Shown here in pieces: positions 31,101 to 40,702 of a stretch of 54,845 nucleotides of DNA. A program made the position numbers and the translations under genes. Source of the DNA: Exiguobacterium undae DSM 14481. GTDB taxonomy: Bacteria > Bacillota > Bacilli > Exiguobacteriales > Exiguobacteriaceae. Position 1 is the stretch's first letter, and each line of letters begins with the position of its first letter. The stretch is from positions 3,071,282 to 3,126,126 of the forward strand of contig NZ_KK211187.1 of NCBI RefSeq assembly GCF_000620805.1. The letters run 5' to 3'. Under the pieces are notes generated by a model. The model did not search any database and was not told the origin of the DNA. It saw only the letters and a program-made list of their open reading frames with translations.

Positions 31101-31706
31101 ACGTTGTCCTTGAATCATTCGAAGATCTTCACGTAAGCCAGCTACTTCTTTTTCGAGTTCAACGTCGCGAAGCAATTTACGAACGGCTTCTGCACCCATT
31201 TCAGCGGTAAACGAACTACCGAATTTCTCGCGGTATGCGCGATACTCTTTTTCTGAAAGGAGTTGTTTCTTCTCGAGTGTCGATTCGCCTGGATCCGTTA
31301 CGACGTACGACGCGAAGTAAATGATCTCTTCGAGTGCACGTGGTGACATATCAAGGACGAGACCCATACGACTTGGGATTCCTTTGAAGTACCAAATGTG
31401 CGAAACCGGTGCAGCAAGTTCAATGTGACCCATGCGTTCACGGCGGACTTTCGACTTCGTGACTTCAACGCCACAGCGGTCACAAATGATTCCTTTATAA
31501 CGGATTCGTTTGTATTTCCCACAGTAACATTCCCAGTCTTTCGTCGGACCAAAAATCCGTTCACAGAACAAGCCGTCTTTCTCTGGCTTGAGCGTACGAT
31601 AGTTGATCGTTTCCGGCTTCTTCACTTCCCCGAAAGACCATGAACGGATCTTTTCAGGGGAAGCGAGGCCGATTTTCATATATTCAAATCTATTAACATC
31701 TACCAA
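28107..31706 (-). CDS. rpoC: RNA polymerase beta' subunit
   Basis: 1199 residues. The start is a TTG at 31706, 7 bp after GGAGGT; the product then begins (M)[16 protein letters not shown], aligned with B. subtilis RpoC. The first zinc site [20 protein letters not shown] is intact, as is the catalytic NADFDGD (three Asp binding magnesium), the bridge and trigger regions ([11 protein letters not shown]) and a second zinc site with [11 protein letters not shown]. It forms the active centre with RpoB. It follows rpoB by 20 bp. Confidence 0.98.
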   Translation of the reverse strand: MVDVNRFEYMKIGLASPEKIRSWSFGEVKKPETINYRTLKPEKDGLFCERIFGPTKDWECYCGKYKRIRYKGIICDRCGVEVTKSKVRRERMGHIELAAPVSHIWYFKGIPSRMGLVLDMSPRALEEIIYFASYVVTDPGESTLEKKQLLSEKEYRAYREKFGSSFTAEMGAEAVRKLLRDVELEKEVAGLREDLRMIQGQRRTRAIKRLEVLDAFRNSGNNPEWMVLEVLPVIPPELRPMVQLDGGRFATSDLNDLYRRVINRNNRLKRLLDLGAPNIIVQNEKRMLQEAVDALIDNGRRGRPVTGPGNRPLKSLSHMLKGKQGRFRQNLLGKRVDYSGRSVIVVGPNLKMYQCGLPKEMALELFKPFVMKELVSRGIAPNIKSAKRKIERVQPEIWDVLEEVIREHPVLLNRAPTLHRLGIQAFEPTLVEGRAIRLHPLVCTAYNADFDGDQMAVHVPLSAEAQAEARLLMLAAQNILNPKDGKPVVTPSQDMVLGNYYLTLERENAIGEGKTFSTVNEALIAYQNGYVHFHTRVAVPAGVLKNPTFTEAQNEKLLVTTVGKLIFNEILPTTFPYLNEPSMSNLQEATPDQYFLEKGTDVAAEIKSRPIIEPFKKGFLGNVIAEVFKRFETTETSRMLDRMKNLGFKHSTRAGITVGIADIIVLPDKQEILVEAQDNVDRVMKSYRRGLITEEERYERVVKSWNDAKDEIQSRLMKSLNRLNPIFMMSDSGARGNASNFTQLAGMRGLMAAPSGRIIELPIKSSFREGLTVQEYFISTHGARKGLADTALKTADSGYLTRRLVDVAQDVIIREDDCGTDRGIRVTALREGTEEIENLYDRLVGRTAFEKVVHPETGAVLVSTNELIDEDIARAITDAGIDNVEIRTAFTCNTSHGVCKKCYGRNLATGNDVEVGEAVGIIAAQSIGEPGTQLTMRTFHTGGVAGDDITQGLPRIQELFEARNPKGQAVISEIDGQVIDFTESRDKRELTIQGLSETRTYTIPFGSRLRVQLGEEVKAGQVFTEGSIDPKELLNVKGVSGVQNYLLQEVQKVYRMQGVEIGDKHVEVMVRQMIRRVRVIESGETSLLPGSLVDISTFKEACKEALRAGKALASAKPVLLGITKASLETDSFLSAASFQETTRVLTDAAIKGKSDYLRGLKENVIIGKLVPAGTGMTRYRQIGLEIAGETPVEADSPVE

Positions 31707-31726
31707 GGGGTGGACCTCCCTTTCGC

Positions 31727-34700
31727 TTATTCCTCTTCAGTAACAACTGGTGCGACAGGCGCTTGAACTTCTTCGAGTGCTGGAGTCGCGTTCGGGATGT
31801 TGTCCTCGTCGTCGTCTTTCATTTCGATCTCTTCATCTTCGGCAGACATCATCTTAACATCCATACCCAGTGATTGAAGCTCTTTAATGAGGACTCGGAA
31901 CGATTCCGGTACGCCCGGTTGTGGTACATTTTCACCTTTAACAATCGCTTCATATGCTTTGACACGACCGATTGTATCATCCGACTTGATTGTCAGGATC
32001 TCTTGGAGCGTATAAGCGGCACCATATGCTTCCAGTGCCCATACTTCCATCTCACCGAAACGCTGTCCACCGAACTGGGCTTTACCACCGAGCGGCTGCT
32101 GCGTAACGAGTGAGTAAGGACCCGTCGAACGTGCGTGAAGTTTATCATCGACCATGTGGGCGAGTTTGATCATATACATGACACCGACCGAGATACGGTT
32201 GTCGAAGGCTTCACCAGAACGTCCATCATAAAGGATGGTTTTGGCGTCGCGATCCATACCGGCTTCTTCAATCGTTGCCCAAACATCTTCCTCACGCGCA
32301 CCATCGAATACCGGTGATGCGACTTTGATTCCGAGTTGGCGTGCAGCCATACCAAGGTGAAGCTCGAGCAACTGCCCGATGTTCATCCGTGATGGTACAC
32401 CAAGTGGGTTCAACATGATGTCGATTGGTGTGCCGTCTGGCATGTACGGCATGTCTTCTTCTGGCAAGATACGTGAGATAACACCTTTGTTACCGTGACG
32501 TCCCGCCATTTTATCTCCTTCGTGAATCTTACGCTTCTGAACGATGTACGCACGGATCAACTGGTTGACACCAGGTGACAGTTCGTCGCCGTTATCACGA
32601 TCGAAGATTTTCACGTCAAGGATGATACCGTCGCCGCCGTGCGGTACACGGAGTGATGTATCACGGACTTCACGTGCTTTTTCACCGAAGATGGCATGAA
32701 GCAGGCGTTCTTCAGCTGTCAATTCCGTTACGCCCTTAGGTGTAACTTTACCGACCAGGATATCCCCGTCTTTAACTTCAGCACCGACGCGGATGATTCC
32801 GCGGTCGTCGAGGTTTTTCAGGGCGTCGTCGCCGACGTTCGGAATGTCACGAGTGATCTCTTCCGGTCCGAGTTTTGTATCACGCGACTCACACTCATAT
32901 TCCTCGATGTGGATCGACGTGTAGACATCGTCTTTCACGAGACGTTCGCTCATGATGACGGCATCCTCGTAGTTGTAACCATCCCATGTCATGAAACCGA
33001 CGAGTACGTTACGACCAAGCGCAAGTTCCCCACCGTCCATCGATGGACCATCTGCAAGAATCTCGCCTTTATCGACTGGATCGCCTGCTTTGATGATTGG
33101 TTTTTGGTTATAGCACGTTCCTTGGTTGGAACGGATGAATTTTTGAATCTTGTAACGATCGAGTTCACCTTGAACGATGTTGCCATCGACTTCCGTCGTA
33201 CGACGGACAAGGATTTCACGCGCCGTTACACGCTCAGCGATACCTGAGTGTTTAGCAACAACCGCAGCACCTGAGTCTTTCGCAGACACGTACTCCATTC
33301 CTGTTCCGACAATCGGTGATTCCGGATCGAGAAGTGGGACGGCCTGACGTTGCATGTTTGCTCCCATGAGGGCACGGTTCGAGTCATCGTTCTCAAGGAA
33401 CGGGATACATGCCGTCGCTGCCGAAACAACCTGTTTCGGAGATACGTCCATGTAATCGACACGAGCTGGTTCGACAGACAAGTTTTGTCCACGGAAACGT
33501 GACAAGACGTGTGTATCTTGGAACGTCTTCTCTTCCGTCAACAACATGTTTGCCTGTGCGACGACGTAGAGATCTTCTTCGTCTGCCGTCATGTAGTGGA
33601 TTTCATTCGTGACGACACCCGTTTCCGGATCGACACGACGGTATGGTGCTTCAATGAAACCATACTCATTGACCTTCGCGAACGAAGACAGTGAGTTGAT
33701 CAGCCCGATGTTCGGACCCTCAGGCGTTTCGATTGGACACATACGGGAATAATGCGAGTAGTGAACATCTCGGACTTCGAAGCCGGCACGCTCACGTGTA
33801 AGACCACCGGGTCCAAGTGCAGAGAGACGACGTTTGTGCGTCAACTCGGCAAGCGGGTTCGTTTGGTCCATGAACTGTGACAACTGCGAGCTACCGAAGA
33901 ACTCTTTAATCGATGCGATAACCGGACGAATGTTGATCAATGCCTGTGGCGTGATCGCGTTCTGATCCTGAATCGACATCCGCTCCTTAACGACACGTTC
34001 CATACGGGAAAGCCCGATCCGGAACTGGTTTTGGAGCAATTCACCGACTGAACGGAGACGACGGTTACCGAGGTGGTCGATATCGTCTGTCGTTCCTACT
34101 TCATGCAACAAGTTGAAGAAGTAGTTGATAGCAGAAATCATGTCAGCAGGCGTAATGTGCTTGATGTCACGATCGATGTTACCGTTACCGATGATATTGA
34201 TGATGCGTTCACCTTCAGCATCGTCCGGTGCGAACACCTTGATCGACTGCAAGTTGAAGGCTTCGCCTTGTGTTACGCCGCCAGTTGGCGTCGCTTCGAT
34301 ATAACCGACAGATCCTTCAAGGAATGGCAGAACCTTATCGAGCATACGACGATCAAGGACTGTTCCTTCTTCTGCGATTACTTCACCTGTTTCCGGGTCC
34401 ACAAGCGTTTCCGCAAGTTTCTGTCCGAACAGACGATTCTTCAAATGAAGTTTTTTATTGATTTTATAACGACCAACGTTTGCCAAATCATAACGTTTCG
34501 GGTCAAAGAACCGTGACACGAGAAGTGCTTTCGCATTTTCGACAGTCGGTGGCTCTCCCGGACGCAGACGCTCATAAATCTCAATGAGGGCTTTTTCCGT
34601 TGTTTCTGTATTATCTTTTTCAAGGGAGTTGCGGAGGTATTCATCATCTCCAAGGAGATCGATGATTTCCTGATCCGTGCCGAAACCAAGAGCACGTAAA

Positions 34701-35284
34701 AGAACCGTTACTGGAATCTTACGCGTGCGGTCGATTCGGACATATACGATATCCTTCGCATCTGTCTCAAGTTCGAGCCATGCTCCACGGTTCGGGATGA
34801 CCGTTGCCGAAAATCCACGTTTACCGTTCTTATCTAACTTATTGTTGTAATACACACTTGGCGAACGAACAAGCTGAGAAACGATGACTCGTTCCGCACC
34901 ATTAATAATGAATGTTCCCGACTCCGTCATAAGCGGGAAGTCACCCATGAAGACTTCTTGTTCCTTCAATTCACCCGTCTCTTTGTTTTGAAGACGGACT
35001 TTTACGCGTAGTGGTGCCGAATAGGTCACATCGCGTTCTTTTGATTCATCAATCGAATACTTCGGCTCTCCGAGCGAGTAGTCGATGAATTCTAATACGA
35101 GATTTCCAGTGAAGTCGGAAATCGGCGAGATATCATGAAACATCTCACGAAGACCTTCCCGCAGGAACCATTCGTATGAATTCGTTTGAATCTCAATAAG
35201 ATTTGGAAGTTCTAATACTTCGCTGATACGTGCATAGCTTCTTCTCTGACGGTGACGACCGTACTGAACAAGTTGACCAGTCAA
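31727..35284 (-). CDS. rpoB: RNA polymerase beta subunit
   Basis: 1185 residues. I place the start at a TTG at 35284, giving (M)[16 protein letters not shown] as in B. subtilis, whose rpoB also starts with TTG; GAGGTGA lies 5 bp upstream. The in-frame GTG three codons earlier is inside that site. The rifampicin pocket reads [20 protein letters not shown] then [13 protein letters not shown], with no known resistance change. The C terminus has an acidic tail rich in Glu and Asp. The promoter at 35467-35495 serves it, and read-through from rplJL is possible. Confidence 0.98.
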   Translation of the reverse strand: MTGQLVQYGRHRQRRSYARISEVLELPNLIEIQTNSYEWFLREGLREMFHDISPISDFTGNLVLEFIDYSLGEPKYSIDESKERDVTYSAPLRVKVRLQNKETGELKEQEVFMGDFPLMTESGTFIINGAERVIVSQLVRSPSVYYNNKLDKNGKRGFSATVIPNRGAWLELETDAKDIVYVRIDRTRKIPVTVLLRALGFGTDQEIIDLLGDDEYLRNSLEKDNTETTEKALIEIYERLRPGEPPTVENAKALLVSRFFDPKRYDLANVGRYKINKKLHLKNRLFGQKLAETLVDPETGEVIAEEGTVLDRRMLDKVLPFLEGSVGYIEATPTGGVTQGEAFNLQSIKVFAPDDAEGERIINIIGNGNIDRDIKHITPADMISAINYFFNLLHEVGTTDDIDHLGNRRLRSVGELLQNQFRIGLSRMERVVKERMSIQDQNAITPQALINIRPVIASIKEFFGSSQLSQFMDQTNPLAELTHKRRLSALGPGGLTRERAGFEVRDVHYSHYSRMCPIETPEGPNIGLINSLSSFAKVNEYGFIEAPYRRVDPETGVVTNEIHYMTADEEDLYVVAQANMLLTEEKTFQDTHVLSRFRGQNLSVEPARVDYMDVSPKQVVSAATACIPFLENDDSNRALMGANMQRQAVPLLDPESPIVGTGMEYVSAKDSGAAVVAKHSGIAERVTAREILVRRTTEVDGNIVQGELDRYKIQKFIRSNQGTCYNQKPIIKAGDPVDKGEILADGPSMDGGELALGRNVLVGFMTWDGYNYEDAVIMSERLVKDDVYTSIHIEEYECESRDTKLGPEEITRDIPNVGDDALKNLDDRGIIRVGAEVKDGDILVGKVTPKGVTELTAEERLLHAIFGEKAREVRDTSLRVPHGGDGIILDVKIFDRDNGDELSPGVNQLIRAYIVQKRKIHEGDKMAGRHGNKGVISRILPEEDMPYMPDGTPIDIMLNPLGVPSRMNIGQLLELHLGMAARQLGIKVASPVFDGAREEDVWATIEEAGMDRDAKTILYDGRSGEAFDNRISVGVMYMIKLAHMVDDKLHARSTGPYSLVTQQPLGGKAQFGGQRFGEMEVWALEAYGAAYTLQEILTIKSDDTIGRVKAYEAIVKGENVPQPGVPESFRVLIKELQSLGMDVKMMSAEDEEIEMKDDDEDNIPNATPALEEVQAPVAPVVTEEE

Positions 35285-35466
35285 CTGATTCACCTCTCAG
35301 ACCCACTTCTTCTTCTAGAGAAGGACGGGTGTAATATCGAACATTGAAGCCATTTTTTGACCGATAAGCGCAAAAAAGCGACGTCTTGTCTACTCAATCA
35401 TCTGTAGTCGAGAACGCCAGCTGCTTCAAACTGCTTATCCAAAAATCACTCCAATGGCATTTTATA

Positions 35467-35495
35467 ATACTATCATAGACATTAGACAAGGTCAA
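35467..35495 (-). promoter_or_regulatory. Promoter of rpoB-rpoC
   Basis: TTGACC (35490-35495), 17 bp and TAGTAT (35467-35472) on the minus strand. Just upstream GACAAATC-GAGT-GATTTGTC (35497-35516) forms a perfect 8-bp hairpin overlapping the end of the methyltransferase gene. The leader of about 175 nt before rpoB holds no further recognised site. Confidence 0.65.
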
Positions 35496-35514
35496 CGACA
35501 AATCACTCGATTTG

Positions 35515-36111
35515 TCAAGACCGAATTGATTTAAATATCGAGTACCCTTTATCCCGGGTAACGGTTTCACATGAACCAAAGACTTCTTCCATCAGTTTTT
35601 TCGCTGACGGTCCGCCTTGTTTTTTCTGAATGACGACCCATAAGGCACCGCCGATTTCCAAATGATCATACGCTTCCCGTAAAATCCGGTGAACTACAGT
35701 TTTTCCTGCGCGAATCGGTGGATTCGTCACGATCGCTGCAAACGTCTGATCAACCACGCCAGCGTATCCGTCACTTACACCGGTCGTCACGGAAACACCA
35801 TTCGCACGTGCGTTGTCAGCAGCAAGCTCAAGTGCCCGCTCGTTTACATCAACCAAAACCGCTTCTCGTCCGGTCGTCTTCGCAAGCGAAATACCCATCG
35901 GACCGTATCCACAACCGACATCAAGAATTGCACCGGTGACGTCTGGTTCGACAAATGCTTCTATTAAAAGACGTGAACCAAAATCAATGCCGCCTTTTGA
36001 AAAGACACCATGATCGGATGTAAAACGGAACGTTTCACCACGTAATACAAACTCCCACGACTTCGGATCCCGTTTCGAGGAGGGATCATTTGTGTAATAA
36101 TGATCGGCCAT
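35515..36111 (-). CDS. Class I SAM methyltransferase (YbxB/RsmC-like)
   Basis: 198 residues from MADHYYTNDPSSKRDPKSW; the ATG at 36111 is preferred over one 12 codons earlier. The SAM-binding motif GCGYGPMGISLAK is at about 63-75 of the shorter form, and NPPIRAGK is the NPP(Y/I) catalytic motif of N-methyltransferases acting on exocyclic amines. It matches YbxB, found between rplL and rpoB in Bacilli and related to the C-terminal half of RsmC (16S guanine-N2 methyltransferase). The precise RNA target is not shown by sequence. Confidence 0.88.
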   Translation of the reverse strand: MADHYYTNDPSSKRDPKSWEFVLRGETFRFTSDHGVFSKGGIDFGSRLLIEAFVEPDVTGAILDVGCGYGPMGISLAKTTGREAVLVDVNERALELAADNARANGVSVTTGVSDGYAGVVDQTFAAIVTNPPIRAGKTVVHRILREAYDHLEIGGALWVVIQKKQGGPSAKKLMEEVFGSCETVTRDKGYSIFKSIRS

Positions 36112-36140
36112 GTTTCCTTCCCCTCTCTGCATTAAAGTTG

Positions 36141-36179
36141 AAAACAAAAGAAGCCCGCAAAGCGAGCTTCTTTTGTTTT
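36141..36179 (-). terminator. Terminator after rplL
   Basis: An 18-bp stem formed by 36141-36158 and 36162-36179, with a 3-nt loop, ending in a TTTTGTTTT tract on the minus strand. It separates high-level rplJL transcription from ybxB-rpoB, probably with partial read-through. Confidence 0.9.
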
Positions 36180-36194
36180 ACGTGAAGAAGAAAA

Positions 36195-36560
36195 TTACTT
36201 AACTTCTACAGTAGCGCCAGCTTCTTCAAGCTTAGCTTTGATTGCGTCAGCGTCTTCTTTCGAAACGCCTTCTTTAACTGGAGCTGGAGTTCCGTCAACG
36301 AGTGCTTTCGCTTCTTTAAGACCGAGGCCTGTCAATTCGCGAACTGCTTTGATGACGTTGATTTTACCAGATCCTGCGTTTGTGAGGATAACGTCGAATT
36401 CAGTTTGCTCTTCAGCTGCTGCTGCGCCTGCACCTGCTGCTGCTACTGGAGCTGCTGCTGATACGCCGAATTCTTCTTCGATTGTTTTTACGAGTTCGTT
36501 AAGTTCAAGAACAGTCATGCCCTTGAGGTCTTCGATAAATTGCTCTTTGTTGAAAGCCAT
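36195..36560 (-). CDS. rplL: Ribosomal protein L7/L12 (bL12)
   Basis: 121 residues. The N-terminal dimer domain [20 protein letters not shown] is followed by an Ala/Gly hinge ([13 protein letters not shown]) and the factor-binding C-terminal domain with [20 protein letters not shown]. Several copies bind L10 to form the stalk that recruits elongation factors. It lies 76 bp after rplJ. Confidence 0.98.
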   Translation of the reverse strand: MAFNKEQFIEDLKGMTVLELNELVKTIEEEFGVSAAAPVAAAGAGAAAAEEQTEFDVILTNAGSGKINVIKAVRELTGLGLKEAKALVDGTPAPVKEGVSKEDADAIKAKLEEAGATVEVK

Positions 36561-36636
36561 TATGGTTTTCCTCCTTTGATTTAGCCCACGTTGGGGTTTG
36601 AAAAATTGTGTGTTTGCCTATCCCGCTAAGCGGACA

Positions 36637-37143
36637 TTAAGCAGATTGTTCTTCTTTTTGCTCTGCAATTGCGTTCGTTGCCACCGCAAGACCACGGATT
36701 GGCGCTTGAAGCACGCTGAGAAGCATCGAAAGGAGACCTTCGCGTGATGGAAGTTCCGCAAGGGCTTTGACATCTTCTACTGAAGTGACTTTGCCTTCGA
36801 TGATACCACCTTTAAGCTCAAGAGCTTTGTGTTCTTTCGAGAAGTTGTTTAAGATCTTAGCTGGAGCGATAACGTCTTCATTGCTGAAGGCGATCGCAGT
36901 AGGACCTGTAAAGACTTCCTCAAGACCTTCAAGATTGCTTTGAACTGCTGCACGGCGGAGGAGACCGTTTTTGTAAACTTTGAATTCAACACCCGCTTCG
37001 CGGAGTTGTTTACGAAGTTCAGTTACTTCGTCTACTGTGAGACCACGGTAGTCGACGACGATCGTTCCAGCACTCGCTTGCATTTTCTCAGCGATCTCAG
37101 ATACGAGATCCGCTTTGACAGCGATAACTTTTTCGTTTGCCAT
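36637..37143 (-). CDS. rplJ: Ribosomal protein L10 (uL10)
   Basis: 168 residues with [20 protein letters not shown] near the start and a C-terminal helix that binds L7/L12 dimers. The L10-L12 complex is the known repressor acting on the L10 leader in Bacilli; here that leader (37204-37345) carries a terminator hairpin. GGAGGTG precedes the ATG. Confidence 0.98.
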   Translation of the reverse strand: MANEKVIAVKADLVSEIAEKMQASAGTIVVDYRGLTVDEVTELRKQLREAGVEFKVYKNGLLRRAAVQSNLEGLEEVFTGPTAIAFSNEDVIAPAKILNNFSKEHKALELKGGIIEGKVTSVEDVKALAELPSREGLLSMLLSVLQAPIRGLAVATNAIAEQKEEQSA

Positions 37144-37203
37144 TTCTGTTGCACCTCCTGGTAAATGGAATGTACCGGCGCGAGGGGCTGCTCGATTTCA
37201 AAT

Positions 37204-37345
37204 AAAAAGCCTCCGTCTGCGAAGCAGAGGAGGCGTAATCGTCAAAAAGGATACCTGAACAAACAGGCTCTCTGAGCAAGAACACCTCGGAAGGGTTTAT
37301 GCTCAATCGATGAGCACCTTCTGTCTACGGTATGTCGAATATATC
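37204..37345 (-). promoter_or_regulatory. L10 leader with attenuator terminator
   Basis: The untranslated leader of rplJ. On the minus strand GAAGG-TGCTCA-TCGAT-TGAGCA-TAAAC-CCTTC forms a bulged stem-loop, CCTG-TTTGTT-CAGG a second, and GCCTCC-TCTGC-TTC-GCAGA-CGGAGGC followed by five T (37204-37234) an intrinsic terminator. This matches the L10 leader arrangement known in Bacilli, where L10(L12)4 binding favours termination. Assignment is by structure and place. Confidence 0.85.
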
Positions 37346-37355
37346 AACGTTTTAT

Positions 37356-37385
37356 ACTGTAACAGCGTTCTTAGAACGTTGTCAA
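37356..37385 (-). promoter_or_regulatory. Promoter of rplJ-rplL
   Basis: TTGACA (37380-37385), an 18-bp spacer and TACAGT (37356-37361) on the minus strand. The spacer holds the palindrome CGTTCT-A-AGAACG, which could be an operator or a chance hairpin. The gene pair can also be reached by read-through from rplKA. Confidence 0.65.
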
Positions 37386-37402
37386 GTTCGTTTTAGACGA
37401 AA

Positions 37403-38089
37403 TTATTTCGCGAAGTCAGCTGAAGATACTTTTACACCAGGACCCATTGTTGAAGCGATCGCGATGTTCTTAAGGTAGATACCTTTAGCAGTAGCAGGCT
37501 TAACTTTAACGAGTGTTTCGATGACTGTGTTGATGTTCTCAACAAGTTTCGTGTCATCAAATGATTTTTTACCGACAGGAACGTGGATGTTACCTGATTT
37601 GTCGACACGGTACTCAACTTTACCAGCTTTGATATCGTTGATTGCTTTTGTGACGTCAAATGTAACTGTTCCTGTTTTCGGGTTAGGCATGAGGCCTTTA
37701 GGTCCGAGAACACGACCGAGTTTACCAACTTCACCCATCATGTCAGGTGTCGCAACGATAACATCGAAGTCGAACCATCCTTGTTGGATTTTAGTGATGT
37801 ACTCAGAATCACCAGCGAAGTCTGCTCCAGCAGCTTCCGCTTCTTTCAATTTCTCACCTTTAGCAAAGACGAGAACTTTTTGTGTTTTACCAGTACCGTG
37901 TGGCAATACGACTGCTCCACGGATTTGTTGATCTGCTTTCTTCGGATCGACTCCGAGACGAACAGCAAGTTCGATTGTTTCATCGAATTTCGCAGTTGCA
38001 GACTTTTTAGTCAAGTCTACCGCTTCAGCGAGTTCGTATGAAACCGTACGATCGATAAGTTTAGCAGCTTCTTTATACTTCTTACCCAT
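37403..38089 (-). CDS. rplA: Ribosomal protein L1 (uL1)
   Basis: 228 residues with [32 protein letters not shown] and [15 protein letters not shown]1 forms the mobile stalk that guides E-site tRNA out. It follows rplK after a 116-bp gap that can fold (GGGT...ACCC near 38140-38180) and might hold an L1 target; this is not established. Confidence 0.98.
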   Translation of the reverse strand: MGKKYKEAAKLIDRTVSYELAEAVDLTKKSATAKFDETIELAVRLGVDPKKADQQIRGAVVLPHGTGKTQKVLVFAKGEKLKEAEAAGADFAGDSEYITKIQQGWFDFDVIVATPDMMGEVGKLGRVLGPKGLMPNPKTGTVTFDVTKAINDIKAGKVEYRVDKSGNIHVPVGKKSFDDTKLVENINTVIETLVKVKPATAKGIYLKNIAIASTMGPGVKVSSADFAK

Positions 38090-38205
38090 TTTAGGTTCCT
38101 CCTTTGTGGTTGTGCGGAAAATCCTCCCACATAATGAAAGGGTAGCAAGGCTTCAAGTAACTATCCGCCTGCGACCCTCATCGTTGTTCATTGCAATCAA
38201 AAGAC

Positions 38206-38631
38206 TCAGTCTTCGATTACGATACCCATAGAACGTGCAGTACCTTCAACCATCAACATCGCTGTTTCAACAGATGCTGCGTTGAGGTCTGGCATTTTCG
38301 TTTCAGCGATTTCGCGAACTTTGTCACGTTTGACAGTCGCTACTTTCTTACGGTTAGGCTCGCCTGAACCGCTCTCGATTCCAGCTGCTTTCTTCAAGAG
38401 AACTGCTGCTGGTGGAGTTTTAGTAATAAACGTAAATGAACGATCTTCAAAAACCGTGATGACTACAGGAATAATCAAGCCGGCTTGGTCTTGTGTACGA
38501 GCGTTGAACTCTTTACAGAAGCCCATGATGTTCACACCTGCTTGACCGAGTGCCGGTCCAACTGGTGGAGCTGGGTTTGCTTTGCCCGCAGGAATTTGAA
38601 GTTTAACTAGTTTCATAACCTTCTTCGCCAC
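38206..38631 (-). CDS. rplK: Ribosomal protein L11 (uL11)
   Basis: 141 residues. The start is a GTG at 38631 ((M)[17 protein letters not shown]), placed 5 bp after GGAGGTGT; an in-frame ATG lies three codons earlier, inside that site. The proline-rich [17 protein letters not shown] and the C-terminal 23S-binding domain (thiostrepton site) are intact. L11 is needed for stringent-factor activation. Confidence 0.97.
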   Translation of the reverse strand: MAKKVMKLVKLQIPAGKANPAPPVGPALGQAGVNIMGFCKEFNARTQDQAGLIIPVVITVFEDRSFTFITKTPPAAVLLKKAAGIESGSGEPNRKKVATVKRDKVREIAETKMPDLNAASVETAMLMVEGTARSMGIVIED

Positions 38632-38743
38632 GAGACACACCTCCTTAATTCTTTAATGTGGTTTAATTGGACGTTGCGCGTCCTCCCACTCATTCTATTC
38701 GACGAGTAATTTATCGAAATAAGCACAACATCAAACAGGAAAA

Positions 38744-38782
38744 ATTGTACCATTAAAACAAAAGTTTCGCAATAGGAAACTT
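38744..38782 (-). promoter_or_regulatory. Promoter of rplK-rplA, overlapping the nusG terminator
   Basis: TTGCGA (38767-38772), 17 bp and TACAAT (38744-38749) on the minus strand. The -35 lies in the loop and arm of a hairpin AAGTTTC/GAAACTT (38762-38782) followed by TTGTTTT, which is the likely nusG terminator. Terminator and promoter thus share the same bases. Confidence 0.75.
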
Positions 38783-39332
38783 AATCTATTTTCTCAACCT
38801 GTGAGAAATCAAGCTCGACTTTTGTTTCACGACCGAACATATCGACAGAAACCTTCATTTTTTCCGTTTCCGTGTCGAGCTCTTCAACCGTTCCTTCCAA
38901 GTTCTCAAACGCACCTTCTTTGATCCGAACAATTTGTCCCATTGCAAAGTCGTAACGACTCTTCATGTCGACAAGTCCCATTGATCCAAGAATGTTTTCT
39001 GCTTCTTCAGGAAGAAGTGGTGTCGGTTTTGAACCGCCGCCGACCGAACCAAGGAATCCTGTGACGTTCGGCGTGTTACGGACGACGTACCAAGAATCAT
39101 CCGTCATGACCATTTCCACGAGGACATACCCCGGGAAGATCTTGATTTCACGTTCCTTGATTTTCGTCTCGCCTTTTTTATTTGTTACTTCTTCCTGTAC
39201 CGTTTCGATCGGAACGAGTACACGGAAGATTTTCTCGTCCATGTTCATAGACTCGATCCGACGCTCAAGGTTCGCCTTGACGTTGTTTTCGAATCCAGAG
39301 TACGTTTGGACAACAAACCACTGCTTATCCAT
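38781..39332 (-). CDS. nusG: Transcription elongation/antitermination factor NusG
   Basis: 183 residues. The NGN domain opens with KQWFVVQTYSGFENNVKANL and includes FPGYVLVEM. A KOW domain follows with GQIVRIKEGAFENLEGTVEE. NusG binds RNA polymerase, influences pausing in Bacilli, and couples to S10. It follows secE by 19 bp, the standard pair. Confidence 0.98.
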   Translation of the reverse strand: MDKQWFVVQTYSGFENNVKANLERRIESMNMDEKIFRVLVPIETVQEEVTNKKGETKIKEREIKIFPGYVLVEMVMTDDSWYVVRNTPNVTGFLGSVGGGSKPTPLLPEEAENILGSMGLVDMKSRYDFAMGQIVRIKEGAFENLEGTVEELDTETEKMKVSVDMFGRETKVELDFSQVEKID

Positions 39333-39351
39333 GGTACGTCACCTCTTCTTT

Positions 39352-39522
39352 TTACTTAATCAACCAACTCATGAATGCGCTGAGCCCAGAATCGACACCA
39401 AAGATGAAGACACCCATGAAAATGACCATACCGATTACGGTCAGTGTATACTTCGTCAGTTCTTTTCGTTTTGGCCAGCTCGTCTTTTTCAGTTCATTCC
39501 ATACGTCACGCAAAAATTTCAT
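39352..39522 (-). CDS. secE: Protein translocase subunit SecE
   Basis: 56 residues, the short single-helix form of Gram-positive bacteria. The amphipathic start MKFLRDVWNELKKTSWPKRK carries the conserved TSWP motif, and residues about 25-52 form the membrane helix. SecE clamps SecY. It lies between rpmG and nusG. Confidence 0.96.
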   Translation of the reverse strand: MKFLRDVWNELKKTSWPKRKELTKYTLTVIGMVIFMGVFIFGVDSGLSAFMSWLIK

Positions 39523-39566
39523 CGTACTTTCCCTCCAGGATGTATTAAATCGGGACAGATGAAGCC

Positions 39567-39713
39567 TTATTTCGCTTCTTTATGAATCGTATGCGCGTTA
39601 CAGCGGCGACAGAACTTTTTCAGTTCCAAGCGGATGCTGACATCCTCTTTTTTCATCGTCGTGTAGTCGCGGGCACCGCAAATATCACAAGCAAGGCCTA
39701 CTTTCTTCGCCAT
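39567..39713 (-). CDS. rpmG: Ribosomal protein L33 (bL33), zinc form
   Basis: 48 residues with Cys9, Cys12, Cys35 and Cys38 (CDIC and CRRC), so it is the zinc-containing type. It precedes secE, as does one of the L33 genes in B. subtilis. AAGGAGG precedes the ATG. Confidence 0.96.
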   Translation of the reverse strand: MAKKVGLACDICGARDYTTMKKEDVSIRLELKKFCRRCNAHTIHKEAK

Positions 39714-39781
39714 CTCAAAAGACCTCCTTCTTTGCCACTCTTTCTCTTTGCGAAAAGAAGTCTCTCTCCAAAAAAGAGCGT

Positions 39782-39806
39782 AAAAAAAAACGCCTATGAG
39801 CGGCGT
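39782..39806 (-). terminator. Terminator after sigH
   Basis: ACGCC and GGCGT arms with a 7-nt loop, followed by nine T on the minus strand. It lies between the rpmG promoter and the rpmG gene, so it may also act on transcripts from that promoter. Confidence 0.8.
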
Positions 39807-39829
39807 CTCGCTAGTAAGGCGCTATTTAT

Positions 39830-39858
39830 ACAGTAGCACACCCGGATTCAGTGGTCAA
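39830..39858 (-). promoter_or_regulatory. Promoter for rpmG-secE-nusG
   Basis: TTGACC (39853-39858), 17 bp and TACTGT (39830-39835) preceded by TGC, an extended -10. It lies just after the sigH stop codon and upstream of the hairpin at 39782-39806, which therefore sits inside the rpmG leader. Confidence 0.7.
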
Positions 39859-39870
39859 TCCACCTCTCGA

Positions 39871-40512
39871 TCATACTGTCAGTTTCCGCGCCTCGAGGTA
39901 CCGTTCCAGTTTCTTCTTGACGCGTTGTAACGCATTATCGATCGATTTCACATGGCGGTCAAGATCATCTGAGATTTCTTGATACGTTCTACCGTCCAAG
40001 TACAGAGCCAGAACCTTTCGTTCCAGATCACTTAAAATCTCATCCATCTTACTTTCAATATCGGCATACTCTTCCCGGTTGACGATCAGAATCTGCGGAT
40101 CAGACGGCGCCGTCGACGTGATGATATCGAGTAACGTCCGCTCCGATTCGTCATCGTAAATCGGTTTATCCAGCGAGATGTACGAATTAAGCGGAATATG
40201 TTTTTGACGTGTCGCCGTTTTGATGGCTGTGATCATCTGTCGTGTAATGCAGAGTTCGGCAAATCCTTTAAAAGAAGCTAGTTTATCGGTTCGATAATCC
40301 CGGACCGCTTTATACAGTCCGATCATGCCTTCTTGAACGATATCTTCCCGGTCCGCTCCGATTAAGAAGTAAGACCGTGCTTTAGCTCGTACGAAGTTGC
40401 GATACCGCTCGATCAGAAATTCGAGCGCATCACTGTTGTCAAATACCTTCGCTTGTTCCACAAGCGCCTCATCGGTCATGCACTCAAACTGGTCGAACGA
40501 AACCAAACTCAT
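39871..40512 (-). CDS. sigH: RNA polymerase sigma-H factor
   Basis: 213 residues of the sigma-70 family. Region 2 includes REDIVQEGMIGLYKAVRDY, and region 4 has LYLDGRTYQEISDDLDRHVK. The start MSLVSFDQF and the chromosomal place between rae1 and rpmG identify SigH (Spo0H). In B. subtilis it directs early sporulation and competence genes. In species without sporulation it is kept for competence or stationary-phase control; which applies here is unknown. GGAGGG is 7 bp before the ATG. Confidence 0.94.
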   Translation of the reverse strand: MSLVSFDQFECMTDEALVEQAKVFDNSDALEFLIERYRNFVRAKARSYFLIGADREDIVQEGMIGLYKAVRDYRTDKLASFKGFAELCITRQMITAIKTATRQKHIPLNSYISLDKPIYDDESERTLLDIITSTAPSDPQILIVNREEYADIESKMDEILSDLERKVLALYLDGRTYQEISDDLDRHVKSIDNALQRVKKKLERYLEARKLTV

Positions 40513-40558
40513 CCTTCATCCCTCCAAGCTTCTCTAGCCAACTAATCGATTGTTTCTA

Positions 40559-40588
40559 ATTATACAATAATTTCCTATCGTACGACAA
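40559..40588 (-). promoter_or_regulatory. Promoter of sigH
   Basis: TTGTCG (40583-40588), 18 bp and a perfect TATAAT (40559-40564) on the minus strand, downstream of the rae1 terminator. The flanks are AT-rich. sigH thus appears to have its own sigma-A transcript. Confidence 0.7.
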
Positions 40589-40651
40589 TGAAAATTGGCA
40601 TGACCTCTTTTTGTCTGAACGGTCGGGTGAAGATTCGGCACAGATGACGAT

Positions 40652-40691
40652 AAAAAAAGCAGGATCCACGACTGTATCGTGAACCCCGCTT
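40652..40691 (-). terminator. Terminator after rae1
   Basis: AAGCGGGG-TTCACGA-TACAG-TCGTGGA-TCCTGCTT on the minus strand forms a long, slightly mismatched stem followed by seven T. It ends the gltX-to-rae1 transcript. Confidence 0.9.
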
Positions 40692-40702
40692 GTCCGAATA
40701 TC

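Noticed and set aside
32696-33247. A 183-codon plus-strand frame within rpoB
   Set aside because: Antisense to a highly conserved coding region and without a start site; a by-product of rpoB codon use.
31960-33900. Possible rifampicin-resistance changes in rpoB
   Set aside because: The central rifampicin pocket carries the usual sensitive-type residues.
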